Below, in pieces: positions 54,821 to 64,000 of a DNA stretch of 64,000 nt. The DNA is taken from the NCBI GenBank assembly GCA_027338645.1, contig DAHWSH010000011.1, forward strand, positions 1 to 64,000. The letters are read 5' to 3'. The stretch comes from JAJZIH01 sp021785265 (GTDB lineage: Bacteria > Pseudomonadota > Gammaproteobacteria > JAKAQQ01). The notes beneath the pieces are model-generated. The model had not been told where the DNA came from. It saw only the letters and a list, made by a program, of their open reading frames with translations, and did no database searches. Every line of letters starts with the position of its first letter. The first letter of the stretch is position 1. A program made the translations under genes and the position numbers.

Positions 54821-56155
54821 TCAATCCCAGGCGCGTTTCACCTTGACGAACTTCACATTTTGCGGCCTGATTTGCGGAGACGCGACCGGAGCACCCACAT
54901 GCACTTGCCATCTCTCCTTAAGGATCAGGGCATAACTGAAGCGTGCATAGGTCTTGAAGACCAGCGCGGTTCCAACCTTGATCGGCAGAAGACGCGCATC
55001 CGACGAGCGGTCCCCAAATGCCCGCGGATCTTCCACGTTCTCCCCGGGTCGAAACACATCCAGGACATTACCCGGCTTAAGTCCCTGACGACGCCCGAGA
55101 TCGACAATCACGACGTCATATTGTCCAATATCGGGGAACCGCGTGGCCATCGCCACAATCTGCCCTTGAACCACGGTCCGGGGCAGACTCGGGGTCCAGT
55201 TCTGGTGAACCCCTTTTTCGGTGAGTGGCATCAATCGGTCTCCCGGCTGAACCGGCACACTCGAATGCACCAGCAGAAACAGTGCCGGATGCCCAAGATG
55301 TAGGAGCCGGACAGTTCCCAGCTCAAGAACCTCATATCCTAAACGCGTGCCTGAAGACCATTGACGGATCGGCTGAATCAGTCGGACCAGTGCATATCTT
55401 CGGTGTAACCCAGAAGCGGGCAACCCCCGCACATAAATCCGCTCTACGGGGGCATCGTAGGTCAGACGTCGGACCGAACGCAGGACATAGGGGAGATGCC
55501 GGTAGGCTCCTCGGCTCACCGCCCGCGGCTGGTCAAAAAACGGGGCGATGTCAGCATAGGGAATCACGGCAATCGGCTGGTGGAGCGGACGGACAATCAT
55601 TCGGGGCCGCAGATTGACCGTCGGGAAGGAAGATTCCAACCGCCGCCCCAGCAAGCCCGCAAGATAGCGGCGCGAAGTTGACGCAATGGGAGCCTCACCA
55701 CGCATGATGGTTAGCTCGCGGTGGCCATTGTGATAGCCCAGAAGAATGACGTCACCAGGATAAATGAGGTCTGGATTCCGGATCCCTCGGTTAAGATACC
55801 AAATGTCCGGCCAACGCCAAGGGCTCCTGAGATAACGAGATGCAATCCCCCAGAGTGTATCCCCCGGACGGATGGCATAACGAACCGGCACATGAACCCG
55901 GATCAGGCGGCCGCGCCGGACGGACTGCTCGTGTGTCCGTGATGGGACCGCTGGGGAAGAAGAGCCCGTGATGGGCTTAACCCGAGCGACCGTGACCGGG
56001 TGGGGGGGGGGGGTCACGACCGAGCTGCAGCTGGCCAGGATGACACTAAGAAACAGGGACAGTGCCAGACGCAAAGGCACCTCCCGGTACCATAACTCCC
56101 TGCCGGGTGGGGTAGAATAAAAGTAGGCTTTCTTGAGTCGCCCAAACATCGCCAT
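54821..56155 (-). CDS. LysM-domain lipoprotein
   Basis: Up to 444 residues, with a membrane-targeting segment ending in the lipobox LASC (C43). One LysM domain lies at about 93-140 (IRPGDTLWGIASRYL, PDLIYPGDVILLG). The long C-terminal region is rich in Arg, His and Pro. LysM binds peptidoglycan glycan chains. Homologues sit between def and dprA in many gammaproteobacteria. The N-terminus ahead of the signal segment is long, so a TTG with GAGG upstream near residue 28 may be the real start. It diverges from def. Confidence 0.85.
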   Translation of the reverse strand: MAMFGRLKKAYFYSTPPGRELWYREVPLRLALSLFLSVILASCSSVVTPPPHPVTVARVKPITGSSSPAVPSRTHEQSVRRGRLIRVHVPVRYAIRPGDTLWGIASRYLRSPWRWPDIWYLNRGIRNPDLIYPGDVILLGYHNGHRELTIMRGEAPIASTSRRYLAGLLGRRLESSFPTVNLRPRMIVRPLHQPIAVIPYADIAPFFDQPRAVSRGAYRHLPYVLRSVRRLTYDAPVERIYVRGLPASGLHRRYALVRLIQPIRQWSSGTRLGYEVLELGTVRLLHLGHPALFLLVHSSVPVQPGDRLMPLTEKGVHQNWTPSLPRTVVQGQIVAMATRFPDIGQYDVVIVDLGRRQGLKPGNVLDVFRPGENVEDPRAFGDRSSDARLLPIKVGTALVFKTYARFSYALILKERWQVHVGAPVASPQIRPQNVKFVKVKRAWD

Positions 56156-56233
56156 TCCTCAATTGCGGCTCGATCCCGATGCCCCATGCTATACAGCAGA
56201 GGGTCGAAGCGCAACGTCCAGACCCAAAACCCC

Positions 56234-56749
56234 ATGACGACCCGTAGCATTGTGATCTATCCAGACCCCCGTTTGCGGGCCAAAGCACAACCGGTTGCCT
56301 CGTATGACCCTGCATTGCAGCGCTTGGTCAAAGATCTCCTCGAGACCATGCGTGTGGCCAACGGGCTTGGTCTTGCAGCAACACAAATAGCTGAATTACA
56401 TAGAGTTTTTGTAATGGATGTTTCAGAGGACGGTTCCTGCCCGATCGCCTTCGTCAACCCTGTGATTGTGAGCCGTAAGGGACAGCAGAAGCGCCAAGAA
56501 GGCTGTCTTTCGATCCCCGGGGTTTATGCCGATGTGGTCCGTGCGGCGGAAATCCGGGTTCAGGCATCGGACCCGTTGGGGCGGCAGTTTGAAAAAACTG
56601 CAGTGGCGCTCGAAGCAGTCTGCATCCAGCATGAAATCGACCATCTGGATGGACGACTGTTTATCGACCATCTCTCCCCACTCAAGCGGGAAAGGGTTCT
56701 TGAGTCGCTCCGATCCAGCGGGCCACAATCCGCGTCCGGGACCTCGTGA
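56234..56749 (+). CDS. def: Peptide deformylase
   Basis: A 171-residue metalloenzyme removing the N-formyl group from new proteins. All three motifs are present: GLGLAATQI, EGCLSIPG (metal Cys) and QHEIDHLDG (metal His residues and catalytic Glu). The ATG at 56234 gives the usual start; the frame extends upstream. fmt follows after 4 bp. Confidence 0.97.
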   Translation: MTTRSIVIYPDPRLRAKAQPVASYDPALQRLVKDLLETMRVANGLGLAATQIAELHRVFVMDVSEDGSCPIAFVNPVIVSRKGQQKRQEGCLSIPGVYADVVRAAEIRVQASDPLGRQFEKTAVALEAVCIQHEIDHLDGRLFIDHLSPLKRERVLESLRSSGPQSASGTS

Positions 56750-56753
56750 AGCG

Positions 56754-57689
56754 GTGGGTTTCCGAGTCATTTTTGCCGGCACCCCCCATTTTTCGATCCC
56801 CACTCTTGCCGGTCTCGCGACGACCCACGAACTCGTCGCTGTCTTGACCCAGCCGGATCGTCCTCGAGGTCGGGGACGGTTTCCCCATCCGACACCGGTT
56901 AAAGTCTGGGCGCTCGAAAATCACGTCGATGTCTTCACTCCAGCCTCCCTCGCTGAGCGAGACACCTATGAAGTCATCTGTGCCCTGCAGCCCGACTTCC
57001 TGATTGTGGTGGCCTATGGGCTTCTTTTTCCTCAGAATTGGTTGGAACTACCTACCTACGGCATTCTTAATCTGCACGCCTCTCTTCTGCCGCGGTGGAG
57101 AGGAGCTTCACCGATCGAACACAGCTTGCTTGCAGGAGACCTACAAAGTGGGATTTCCATCCAGAAAGTGGTGAAGCAACTGGATGCGGGACCGGTTTAC
57201 CGTCAATGCTGGGTCTCCCTGAACCCACAAGAATCCCAGAGCTCCCTCTCTACCCGACTATCCGAATTGGGTGCCAAAACTCTGCTGGAGGTCCTCGCTA
57301 CTTGGGGGCAGATCGAGCCGGTCCCCCAGGATGAGCGATTCACCACCTTTGCCCCCAAGGTCAACACCACTCATGCGGCTATTTCCTGGAACCGGCCGGC
57401 TATGGCCATTGAGCGCCAGATCCGTGCTTTCGAGGCTCACCCGGGTGCTTGGACACTGCATGCGGGACGTCGGATCAAAATTCTGGAGGCCTGTGCGCTC
57501 GATCACTATGCCATGCAATTGCCAGGCATCTTCATGCGGGGACCGGAAGAGACGATTCGAGTAGCCACGAGCCAGGGTTTCCTCTCGATCCGTCGCCTGA
57601 AACCTGAGGGCTCCCGAGACATGACCGCCGGGCAGTGGCTGAACGGACTCCAGCCCGGCCAGTCTATGCGCTTCCGTAGCACTTTATAA
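56754..57689 (+). CDS. fmt: Methionyl-tRNA formyltransferase
   Basis: A 311-residue enzyme that formylates initiator tRNA. FAGTPHFSIPTL, VAVLTQPDRPRGRGR and LNLHASLLPRWRGASPI with the catalytic residues are clear. GISIQKVVKQLDAGPV and the C-terminal RIKILEA complete the family layout. The start is a GTG at 56754 (VGFRVIFAGTP in sequence); the longer frame inside def is a shadow. Same operon as def and rsmB. Confidence 0.96.
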   Translation: MGFRVIFAGTPHFSIPTLAGLATTHELVAVLTQPDRPRGRGRFPHPTPVKVWALENHVDVFTPASLAERDTYEVICALQPDFLIVVAYGLLFPQNWLELPTYGILNLHASLLPRWRGASPIEHSLLAGDLQSGISIQKVVKQLDAGPVYRQCWVSLNPQESQSSLSTRLSELGAKTLLEVLATWGQIEPVPQDERFTTFAPKVNTTHAAISWNRPAMAIERQIRAFEAHPGAWTLHAGRRIKILEACALDHYAMQLPGIFMRGPEETIRVATSQGFLSIRRLKPEGSRDMTAGQWLNGLQPGQSMRFRSTL

Positions 57690-59009
57690 ATGATGACGAA
57701 CGCAAACGCGATCTGTGAAACTCAGCTGCCGGTCCGCGGTCAGGCAGCCTGGATCCTACATCAGGTCCTTCAGGGAACTCCCCTGGAATCCTTGTGGGAG
57801 GATTGGGCGCCTGGACCAGACGTCGCCTTTCTCCGCGAGGTTGTCTACGGAACACTGCGCTTTTACCCCCGTCTGTCCCTTCTTTTGTCCTGGATTGCCT
57901 CCAGACGTCAGCCCGACTCCCTGATCCAGGCACTTGCTCTGAGCTCACTTTACCAGCTGCTCCATCTTCGTGTGCCGGTACACGCAACGGTACATGAGAG
58001 TGTAGAGGCGGCTCAAGCGCTGGGTTATGCATCTGCTCAGCCATTTATCAATGCCATTCTTCGCCGGGTTATCCGGGAGCGGGCCTGGTGGAATGCCCGC
58101 CTTGATGACTCCGAGATCGGTCGATATGCCTACCCACCCTGGTGGCTCGATCTTATACAGAAAAACTGGCCAGATAATTGGCCAGACCTACTGCTAGCCG
58201 GGAATGCGCGGGCACCAATGACGCTCCGAATCAACCTGAGCCGGATCTCCCGCGAGGATTACCTTCAGAGCCTAAAGTCACGCGGGATTGGCGGGAGGTT
58301 AGGGGAACTGGCGGCCACTGCTCTTGTGCTGGAAAAGCCACTTCCGGTCGATGAAATCCCAGGATTTTCGGAGGGTCTAGTCACGGTTCAAGACGAGGCC
58401 GCTCAGCTCGCGATCCCGCTTCTCGAACCGGGGCCCGGCATGCGGATACTGGATGCCTGTGCGGCGCCGGGAGGAAAAACCACACATCTCCTCGAGCACA
58501 CCCGCGGCGACGTCATCTTGGACGCCATCGATCGTGACGCTGGACGGCTCGAAAAGGTCCAAAAGAACATTGCTCGGTGTGGGTACAGCGTCGCCCGCCT
58601 CCTAGTGCGGGATGCGCTCGAAACCAGTCAGTTTTATCAAGGCATTCCCTATGATCGGATTCTCCTCGACGTGCCATGTACAGGCAGCGGTGTGGTTCGC
58701 AGGCATCCGGACATCAAGGTCACGAGATCCCTACACAGCGTGAACCTCATCCGAATTCGACAACAGGCACTTCTCGAATCTCTGTGGCCTCTACTCAATC
58801 GTGGTGGGCGCCTGCTCTATGTGACCTGTTCCCTCTTCGAGGTTGAAAATGACGAAGTCATAGGAAGTTTTCTGGAAGGGCACAAAGATGCCCACTTGCT
58901 GGATTCTTGTCCCCGCGGAACACACCAGACCCACTACGGGTGTATTTCATTGACTGGAGAATGGAACCAGGATGGCTTTTTCTTCGCAAGTTTGGCCAAA
59001 TCAGGGTAG
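57690..59009 (+). CDS. rsmB: 16S rRNA (cytosine967-C5)-methyltransferase RsmB
   Basis: A 439-residue enzyme with an N-terminal NusB-like domain and a SAM-dependent methyltransferase domain. DACAAPGGKTTHLLE is the SAM motif, DVPCTGSGVVRRHPDIK holds one catalytic Cys, and VTCSLFEVENDEV the other. It begins directly after the fmt stop (no gap). Confidence 0.96.
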   Translation: MMTNANAICETQLPVRGQAAWILHQVLQGTPLESLWEDWAPGPDVAFLREVVYGTLRFYPRLSLLLSWIASRRQPDSLIQALALSSLYQLLHLRVPVHATVHESVEAAQALGYASAQPFINAILRRVIRERAWWNARLDDSEIGRYAYPPWWLDLIQKNWPDNWPDLLLAGNARAPMTLRINLSRISREDYLQSLKSRGIGGRLGELAATALVLEKPLPVDEIPGFSEGLVTVQDEAAQLAIPLLEPGPGMRILDACAAPGGKTTHLLEHTRGDVILDAIDRDAGRLEKVQKNIARCGYSVARLLVRDALETSQFYQGIPYDRILLDVPCTGSGVVRRHPDIKVTRSLHSVNLIRIRQQALLESLWPLLNRGGRLLYVTCSLFEVENDEVIGSFLEGHKDAHLLDSCPRGTHQTHYGCISLTGEWNQDGFFFASLAKSG

Positions 59010-59019
59010 GCTAGAGTCT

Positions 59020-59622
59020 ATGCTGGGTTTTTTCAGCCGAACCACCGTACAACATCTGGGGCCAGCCAGACGGGCCTCCCTACTCTGTGTCCTCGCCACC
59101 CTTACCGGGCTAGCCAGCGCTCCTGCTTGGGGACATGGTCTGACCATTCTCCATGTCCGCATCTTTCCTCAGCGGGCGGTTTACTATCTCAACGCCCACA
59201 TGCGGATTCACTTAAACCATTCTGCCCTCCACGCACTAAAAATCGGCATACCGATCGTCCTCAAAATTGAGATCGCCATCAACCGCCACAATGCCTGGTT
59301 CTGGCAGGGGCCGATTGCGCAGCTGACTCAGCGCTTTTCCATCCAAGATCATCTCATCAGTGGCCAAGTCGTGGTCCAAGACCTCAATGGTGGAACCCGC
59401 GTTTATTTCCGAAAGATTCAGGCAGCTTTGCATGCAATCGAAGTGATTCGGCATATCCCAGTGATTGACCGCAGTCTCCTCAAAACTAATCGGTTCTACC
59501 AAATTCGTGTCAAGGCGGTGCTCGATATCGAGAATATCCCCTCAAACCTGAAATGGATCGCATGGATCTGGTCTAGCTGGCGGACGGCAAGCCAGTCTTA
59601 CTCGGTTCTAATCCGATCATGA
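59020..59622 (+). CDS. DUF4390 exported protein
   Basis: A 200-residue protein with a signal peptide (SLLCVLATLTGLASAPAWG) and a predicted periplasmic beta-rich domain. FSIQDHLISGQVVVQDLNGG and RFYQIRVKAVLDIENIP match the DUF4390 pattern. The gene consistently sits between rsmB and ntrY in proteobacteria; the function is unknown. The frame begins at 58972 inside rsmB, but the ATG at 59020 gives a proper signal peptide. It overlaps ntrY by ATGA. Confidence 0.88.
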   Translation: MLGFFSRTTVQHLGPARRASLLCVLATLTGLASAPAWGHGLTILHVRIFPQRAVYYLNAHMRIHLNHSALHALKIGIPIVLKIEIAINRHNAWFWQGPIAQLTQRFSIQDHLISGQVVVQDLNGGTRVYFRKIQAALHAIEVIRHIPVIDRSLLKTNRFYQIRVKAVLDIENIPSNLKWIAWIWSSWRTASQSYSVLIRS

Positions 59623-61832
59623 AACGTTCGCTGTACCGGATTATCCTGACCATTGCCATCTTGCTGCTCATCGTGAGTCTCTACCTCCTCGCGCTCACTA
59701 CCCGGAATACCGTGGTCTTTGCCCGTCTACATACAGCCCTGCTGGTCCTCGTCCTGATCTGCATCCTGTTTCTCCTAGTCCTGATTGCCATTCATCTGAG
59801 TCTCTTGGTCCGGCAACTGAAACGCCGTGTTCCCGGAGCCCGACTCACGGCCCGATTTTTTGGGATTTTTACCCTGGTTGCTTTCATTCCTTTGCTCGTG
59901 CTTTATGCTTTTTCAATTCAGTTTATCAGCCAGGGAATCGACAGCTGGTTTAACCTGCATATTGGGCATAACCTGCGCAATGCGCTGTCTCTGAGTCGCT
60001 CGACACTGGACCGCCATCTCCGTCGCGTGCTCCAAAAATCACACACCGTGGCCACCACCCTTTCGAATACCAATCCTGCTATCCTGTCACTCGTTATTTA
60101 TGATCTGCGTTCCGAGGTCGGCGCCTCCAGTCTGGTCCTTTACTCTGAACGGGGCCGCGTGATTGCCTTCAGTACGTCACAAATGAGTCCATTAATCCCG
60201 CGCCAGTTCCATCAGTTTTTCTGGCTGCCCCCCAATCTCCGAACCAGCTATGTCGGCCTGACTCACCATCCTCATCATCCTTTCTATGCACGTGCCGTCG
60301 TGCCGGTCATGAATCCATTTCCCTGGAAACAGCCCTGGATCCTGGAGGGCCTATTTCCGCTGCCCCAAAGGGAAAACCGCCTGACTCTTGAGGCCAGCCG
60401 ATCGTATGCTCGATATGAGGAGCTACGGTTTTTGAGAACACCGCTTGAAATGAGCTTTATCGTCACTTTAACGCTTGTCCTTCTTTTGAGTCTGCTGGCT
60501 GCGGCCAGTGGCGCTTTGTATGCGGCTCGTCGTATGGTAGCTCCCATCCAATCTCTCATCGAGGGCTTTCGCTCAGTGTCCCGGGGTGAGCTGCAGGTTG
60601 CAGTCCCTGTTACCAGCCGTGATGATCTCGGTTTTTTGAGCCAGTCTTTCAACGCCATGGCACAACAGCTAGCCGAGGCACAAAGATCTGCCGAACAAGG
60701 CCAGAGTCTGGTAGAACACGAGCGCTCGCATTTAAGGACCGTCTTATCAGGGCTCACGTCTGGCGTGATCGCACTCAATTCCGAGCTCCGAGCCACCATT
60801 GTCAATGCGGCTGCCACCCAGGTTCTCGATATCCAAGGTCATGAACTTCTAGGGCACTCGATGGGTAGCTTTGCTGCGCTGCATCCCGAGTTGAGTGAAT
60901 TCGCCGCTGCCTGCATTGAAGGACACCGAGCTGCTACCCCAGATTTCCATCGTGAAGTGACTATCGGGGAAGGGCCCCATCACCGCGTTCTGCTGTTGCG
61001 AGCTGCACCTCTTGCGGCTACTGCAACGGAGCAGATAGGCACTGTAGTCGTGTTTGATGATCTCACTGTTCAACTTCAAGCTCAGAAAGATGCGGCGTGG
61101 GGCGAAGTCGCCCGGCGTCTTGCCCATGAGATTAAAAACCCGCTGACTCCCATCCAGCTTGCTGCGGAACGGATCCAGCGCCGAGCAGCTGTGCTCCCCG
61201 ATAGTGCACAGGCCAGCGAATTTTCAGGCCTGACCACGACGATTATTAACCAAGTCGATTCCCTGAAACACATGGTGAATGCCTTCAGCGAGTATGCCAA
61301 AAGTCCCGAACTACATATCAGCCAGTTTGACCTCAATCAAACTGTTCGAGAAGTGGCTGACTTATATCGGGGACAACACCATTCGTTCACACTTGACCTC
61401 CATCTCAGCACAGGATCGCTCCTGATCGAGGCTGACCAAGCCCGCATCGTCCAGATTCTCCACAACTTGATCAAAAACTCCCTTGAGGCTCTCTCGACAA
61501 AACCCGGTGGCTTGGTGATCCTGACCACCCGTGGAGCCAGCGGCAGTGAAGCAGATGAGGTTGAGCTGACTGTCGAGGACAACGGCCCTGGATTTAGCCC
61601 ATCTATCCTCGAACATGCTTTTGAACCCTATGTCACAAGCAAGAGGAGAGGTACTGGTCTCGGGCTTGCAATCGTCAAGAAACTGGTCGAGGAGCAAGGG
61701 GGTTACATTTACTTGGCCAATCGCCCACAAGGTGGTGCGCAAATCACCATTACTCTTCCCATCAGCGAGTCAGGGCGGGATCGTTCCCTCCTGGCACTTG
61801 CACGAGGCTTGAAGGGTCAGGGGGGCCCATGA
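59619..61832 (+). CDS. ntrY: Two-component sensor histidine kinase NtrY
   Basis: A 737-residue membrane kinase. Two spans near the N-terminus and a third near residue 80 precede a periplasmic region. A fourth span (FIVTLTLVLLLSLLAAASGALY, about 285-305) leads to HAMP and PAS-like parts. The kinase core has ARRLAHEIKNPLTPIQLA (phospho-His), LHNLIKNSLEAL, VEDNGPGF and GTGLGLAIVKKL. NtrYX is linked to nitrogen, redox and envelope regulation in proteobacteria. It overlaps both neighbours by ATGA. Confidence 0.95.
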   Translation: MKRSLYRIILTIAILLLIVSLYLLALTTRNTVVFARLHTALLVLVLICILFLLVLIAIHLSLLVRQLKRRVPGARLTARFFGIFTLVAFIPLLVLYAFSIQFISQGIDSWFNLHIGHNLRNALSLSRSTLDRHLRRVLQKSHTVATTLSNTNPAILSLVIYDLRSEVGASSLVLYSERGRVIAFSTSQMSPLIPRQFHQFFWLPPNLRTSYVGLTHHPHHPFYARAVVPVMNPFPWKQPWILEGLFPLPQRENRLTLEASRSYARYEELRFLRTPLEMSFIVTLTLVLLLSLLAAASGALYAARRMVAPIQSLIEGFRSVSRGELQVAVPVTSRDDLGFLSQSFNAMAQQLAEAQRSAEQGQSLVEHERSHLRTVLSGLTSGVIALNSELRATIVNAAATQVLDIQGHELLGHSMGSFAALHPELSEFAAACIEGHRAATPDFHREVTIGEGPHHRVLLLRAAPLAATATEQIGTVVVFDDLTVQLQAQKDAAWGEVARRLAHEIKNPLTPIQLAAERIQRRAAVLPDSAQASEFSGLTTTIINQVDSLKHMVNAFSEYAKSPELHISQFDLNQTVREVADLYRGQHHSFTLDLHLSTGSLLIEADQARIVQILHNLIKNSLEALSTKPGGLVILTTRGASGSEADEVELTVEDNGPGFSPSILEHAFEPYVTSKRRGTGLGLAIVKKLVEEQGGYIYLANRPQGGAQITITLPISESGRDRSLLALARGLKGQGGP

Positions 61833-63163
61833 CTAAGCCGAGGATTTTGGTTGTCGATGATGAGGATGACATTCGTCTCCTGATTCGGGAGATCCTAGAG
61901 GAGGAGGGTTATGACGTGAGCTTGGCAGGAAGTGCAGAGGAAGCACGGGAATTGCGCAGCCGTCACGTCTTTGAGCTTGTCTTGCTCGACATCTGGATGC
62001 CGGATACAGATGGTATTTCTTTGCTGACTGAGTGGAACCGAACTGCTCCGCTCCCCACGGTCATGATTTCCGGGCATGGTTCGGTTGAAGCCGCGATGGA
62101 AGCGAGCCGCCTGGGTGCCATTGATTTTCTTGAGAAACCTATTTCGATCGCAAAACTTCTCCAAACTGTGGAACGGTCACTGCAGAAACCGCTTCACAAA
62201 GTCACTGGATCGCCGATATCCACAGGTCTCGAGTTAGTCGGGAAAAGTGCCTTGATCCAGCACTTGCGGCAGCAACTCCAGTTACTGTCTCCCATTCATT
62301 CACCTGTTCTTTTTATCGGGGAACCGGGTTCAGGACGTGAAAACTGTGCCCGTTGGTTACACCAGTTGCGGGGACAACACGGTGCCTTTGTCCGGCTCCC
62401 ATTCGATCTCCAAGACTGGAAGAGCACCGAAGCCAATATTTGGGTGGAAGAGGCTCGCGAAGGAACGCTGTTCATCCCAGAAGTGACCGGTCTGACCGCC
62501 CACGGCCAGGAGTCTCTCCTGGCCCTTTTGAACCACCTTGAACGGATTCCTGAAAGACGTCCCGATCTTATGGCCTCGGCACAACCCCATGTCCGAGATA
62601 CCGATAACCTGAGGATCAACCGAGTCCTCTACGACACACTGGCCGTCATGCTGATCGAAGTCCCACCAGTACGGGAGTATCGCGAGGATATTCCTGAACT
62701 CCTCAAACAGACGGTCAACTGGCTTGTGGATGCCCGTCAAAGACCGTACCGACGTTTCAGTATCGCAGCCCAGAACCGCCTGCGTCACTATGACTGGCCA
62801 GGAAACCGCTCCCAGCTTCAGAACGTCGTCGAACAACTGCTCGTGACAGGAGATGACGATGAAATTAGCCAGGAAGAAGTCGAACAGCGCTTGGCTCGCG
62901 AAGTCAACAGCTCAGCTCTGGGCTGGATGGGCACCGACTGGTTGGAACTTCCACTCCGGGAGGCACGGGAACGGTTTGAACGCCACTATTTCCAGGAGCA
63001 GTTGAAACTCTGCGAAGGTCGCATCGGCCGTTTGGCCGAAAAGGTCGGTATGGAGCGGACCCATCTGTACCGGAAGCTGCGTCACCTCGGGATCGACCCT
63101 ACACGCTCTTCCGAGGAACCCGAGAGCGGCGCCCCGGCTGGTCCGGAACGGTCAGCTCCCTAA
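61829..63163 (+). CDS. ntrX: Response regulator NtrX with a degenerate AAA+ domain
   Basis: A 444-residue regulator: receiver domain (VVDDEDD, D54 in VLLDIWMPDTD, K103), AAA+ region and C-terminal Fis-type helix-turn-helix (about 392-423, GRLAEKVGMERTHLYRKLRHLG). The AAA+ part is abnormal. Walker A reads GEPGSGRE with Arg for Lys, Walker B reads LFIPE with Pro for Asp, and the GAFTGA sigma54-contact loop is missing along with about 20 residues. It is therefore unlikely to activate sigma54 promoters and may act as a phosphorylation-controlled DNA-binding protein. Confidence 0.93.
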   Translation: MTKPRILVVDDEDDIRLLIREILEEEGYDVSLAGSAEEARELRSRHVFELVLLDIWMPDTDGISLLTEWNRTAPLPTVMISGHGSVEAAMEASRLGAIDFLEKPISIAKLLQTVERSLQKPLHKVTGSPISTGLELVGKSALIQHLRQQLQLLSPIHSPVLFIGEPGSGRENCARWLHQLRGQHGAFVRLPFDLQDWKSTEANIWVEEAREGTLFIPEVTGLTAHGQESLLALLNHLERIPERRPDLMASAQPHVRDTDNLRINRVLYDTLAVMLIEVPPVREYREDIPELLKQTVNWLVDARQRPYRRFSIAAQNRLRHYDWPGNRSQLQNVVEQLLVTGDDDEISQEEVEQRLAREVNSSALGWMGTDWLELPLREARERFERHYFQEQLKLCEGRIGRLAEKVGMERTHLYRKLRHLGIDPTRSSEEPESGAPAGPERSAP

Positions 63164-63744
63164 ACCCGATCTGGAGATCGGATCATACTCATAAGCTCCA
63201 TACGGGAACTAGCGTTGGTCCTAAATTCGCCCAGCATGACTGACGTGACGGTGGCAGAATGCTGTTTCTCTACTCCCCGCATCATCATGCACAAATGCTG
63301 TGCCTCGATAATGACTCCCACACCCAATGCACCCGTGACAGAAAGCACGCTTTCGGCAATCTGACGGGTCAACTCTTCCTGGATCTGGAGGCGCCGGGCA
63401 TAGATTTCGACGATCCTTGCGAATTTGGAGAGTCCCAGGATCCGTCCGTGCGGAAGATAGGCAACATGACACTTGCCAAAAAAAGGCAACAGGTGGTGCT
63501 CACAAAGGGAGTAAAGCTCAATATTCTTGACGACCACCATTTCCTCACAGGTTGAGGGAAAAACGGCGCCATTCACGACATCGGCCAGGTTCTCGGAATA
63601 GCCCCGGGTCAGGTACTGGAATGCGCGGGCTGCACGGTGGGGGGTCTGTTCAAGCCCGGGGCGTTTCACATCCTCACCGGCAAGAGCAAGGAGGGTCGCA
63701 TAAACCTGCGCCCAAGTGGAAAGCTGTGGGTCACTTGCATTCAT
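63160..63744 (-). CDS. folE: GTP cyclohydrolase I
   Basis: A 194-residue enzyme making dihydroneopterin triphosphate for folate. Zinc ligands appear in LYSLCEHHLLPFFGK and HLCMMMRGVEKQ. RILGLSKFARIVEIYARRLQ and LTRQIAESV are family-typical. The ATG at 63744 has GGAGA six bases upstream; the frame is open to 63804. The stop overlaps that of the convergent ntrX. Confidence 0.97.
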   Translation of the reverse strand: MNASDPQLSTWAQVYATLLALAGEDVKRPGLEQTPHRAARAFQYLTRGYSENLADVVNGAVFPSTCEEMVVVKNIELYSLCEHHLLPFFGKCHVAYLPHGRILGLSKFARIVEIYARRLQIQEELTRQIAESVLSVTGALGVGVIIEAQHLCMMMRGVEKQHSATVTSVMLGEFRTNASSRMELMSMIRSPDRV

Positions 63745-63815
63745 GTTGGTTCTCCAACGGGTCATCAAATTCCCGACTACCGGTCTTTCCAGAAGCCTTT
63801 CCAAATTCTAGAATG

Positions 63816-63821
63816 ATTATA
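63816..63821 (-). promoter_or_regulatory. Candidate -10 box for folE
   Basis: A perfect TATAAT on the minus strand lies about 72 bp before the folE ATG. No good -35 box is found at 16-18 bp, so this is only a candidate. Confidence 0.3.
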
Positions 63822-63881
63822 AACTGAAGGGAGTCGGCCACTCTGTAATTCACTTACCCGGCGCACACCGGAGTTTTCTGC

Positions 63882-64000
63882 ATGAACCGTCTGGGCGAAC
63901 GTATCGACCACTACACGGAAGGAGCCGCACTCGCGGTCCTGGAAGGCCGGAGCCCACGTCGGGGCATGATTCGATTTCTCCCATTCATCGGCCCGGCTTT
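63882..64000 (+). CDS. Nramp-type metal transporter, N-terminus (partial)
   Basis: The frame starts at ATG 63882 and runs off the window after 39 codons. The sequence MNRLGERIDHYTEGAALAVL and then RFLPFIGPAF resembles the N-terminus of Nramp/MntH-like divalent cation transporters, in which the GPA motif opens the first membrane helix. Too little is visible to be sure of the substrate. Confidence 0.5.
   Translation, partial: MNRLGERIDHYTEGAALAVLEGRSPRRGMIRFLPFIGPA

Noticed and set aside
1..64000. CRISPR array, prophage, toxin-antitoxin or restriction locus
   Set aside because: I saw no regularly spaced direct repeats, phage structural genes or recognisable defence families in the window.

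Overview
The window is a compact, GC-rich chromosomal segment that reads as a gammaproteobacterium. Gene order around pilG-gshB, a TonB-like gene, yqgE, ruvX and pyrB follows the Pseudomonas-type arrangement. pilMNOPQ-aroK-aroB, gmk/rpoZ/spoT, def-fmt-rsmB and topA-smg are also proteobacterial in content and order. No rRNA or tRNA is visible, so the species cannot be fixed. Exported proteins are strikingly rich in Arg and His, which fits (but does not prove) an acid-loving lifestyle.

Layout. 1-2340: end of an IS3-type element, then groS-groL on the minus strand with a CIRCE operator and a sigma32-like promoter. 2341-4815: a small accessory island with a TraB-like (Lnt-fold) membrane acyltransferase and an orphan FlhC-family activator. 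4822-7659: ampD, bioA, rsmE. 7637-16968: Pil-Chp chemosensory operon pilG-pilH-pilI-pilJ-chpA-chpC, without pilK or chpB. 17076-21892: gshB, tonB-like, yqgE, ruvX, pyrB and a pyrK-like gene. 21889-26628: rpoZ-spoT-ridA, separated from gmk by about 1.2 kb without a recognisable gene. 26731-34380: rph, rdgB, pepN, hemW, rpmE, gltA and a conserved unknown. 34388-43786: mrcA diverging from pilMNOPQ-aroK-aroB. 43855-47720: pyrF-hemE converging on hemB-aroE plus a small membrane protein. 48003-49647: an outer-membrane barrel protein, a possible globin fragment and a decayed IS30-type element. 49648-56155: tag, then hemF, tsaC, topA, smg and a LysM lipoprotein, with dprA absent from its usual place. 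56234-63163: def, fmt, rsmB, a DUF4390 protein, ntrY, ntrX. 63160-64000: folE and the start of an Nramp-type transporter.

How it works together. The two pil clusters supply the type IV pilus alignment complex and secretin and its chemosensory control. The remaining genes are mostly housekeeping: pyrimidine, haem, aromatic amino acid, biotin and folate synthesis, envelope growth and recycling, stringent response and rRNA modification. Operons are tight, with many ATGA or TGATG overlaps, and several convergent pairs overlap at their stop codons.

The most unusual points are the orphan FlhC and TraB-like pair, the NtrX protein with a stripped sigma54 ATPase domain, the missing dprA and pilK/chpB, the broken gmk-rpoZ linkage, and a small membrane protein coupled to aroE by a GTGA overlap. 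I did not find an obviously new defence or CRISPR system.
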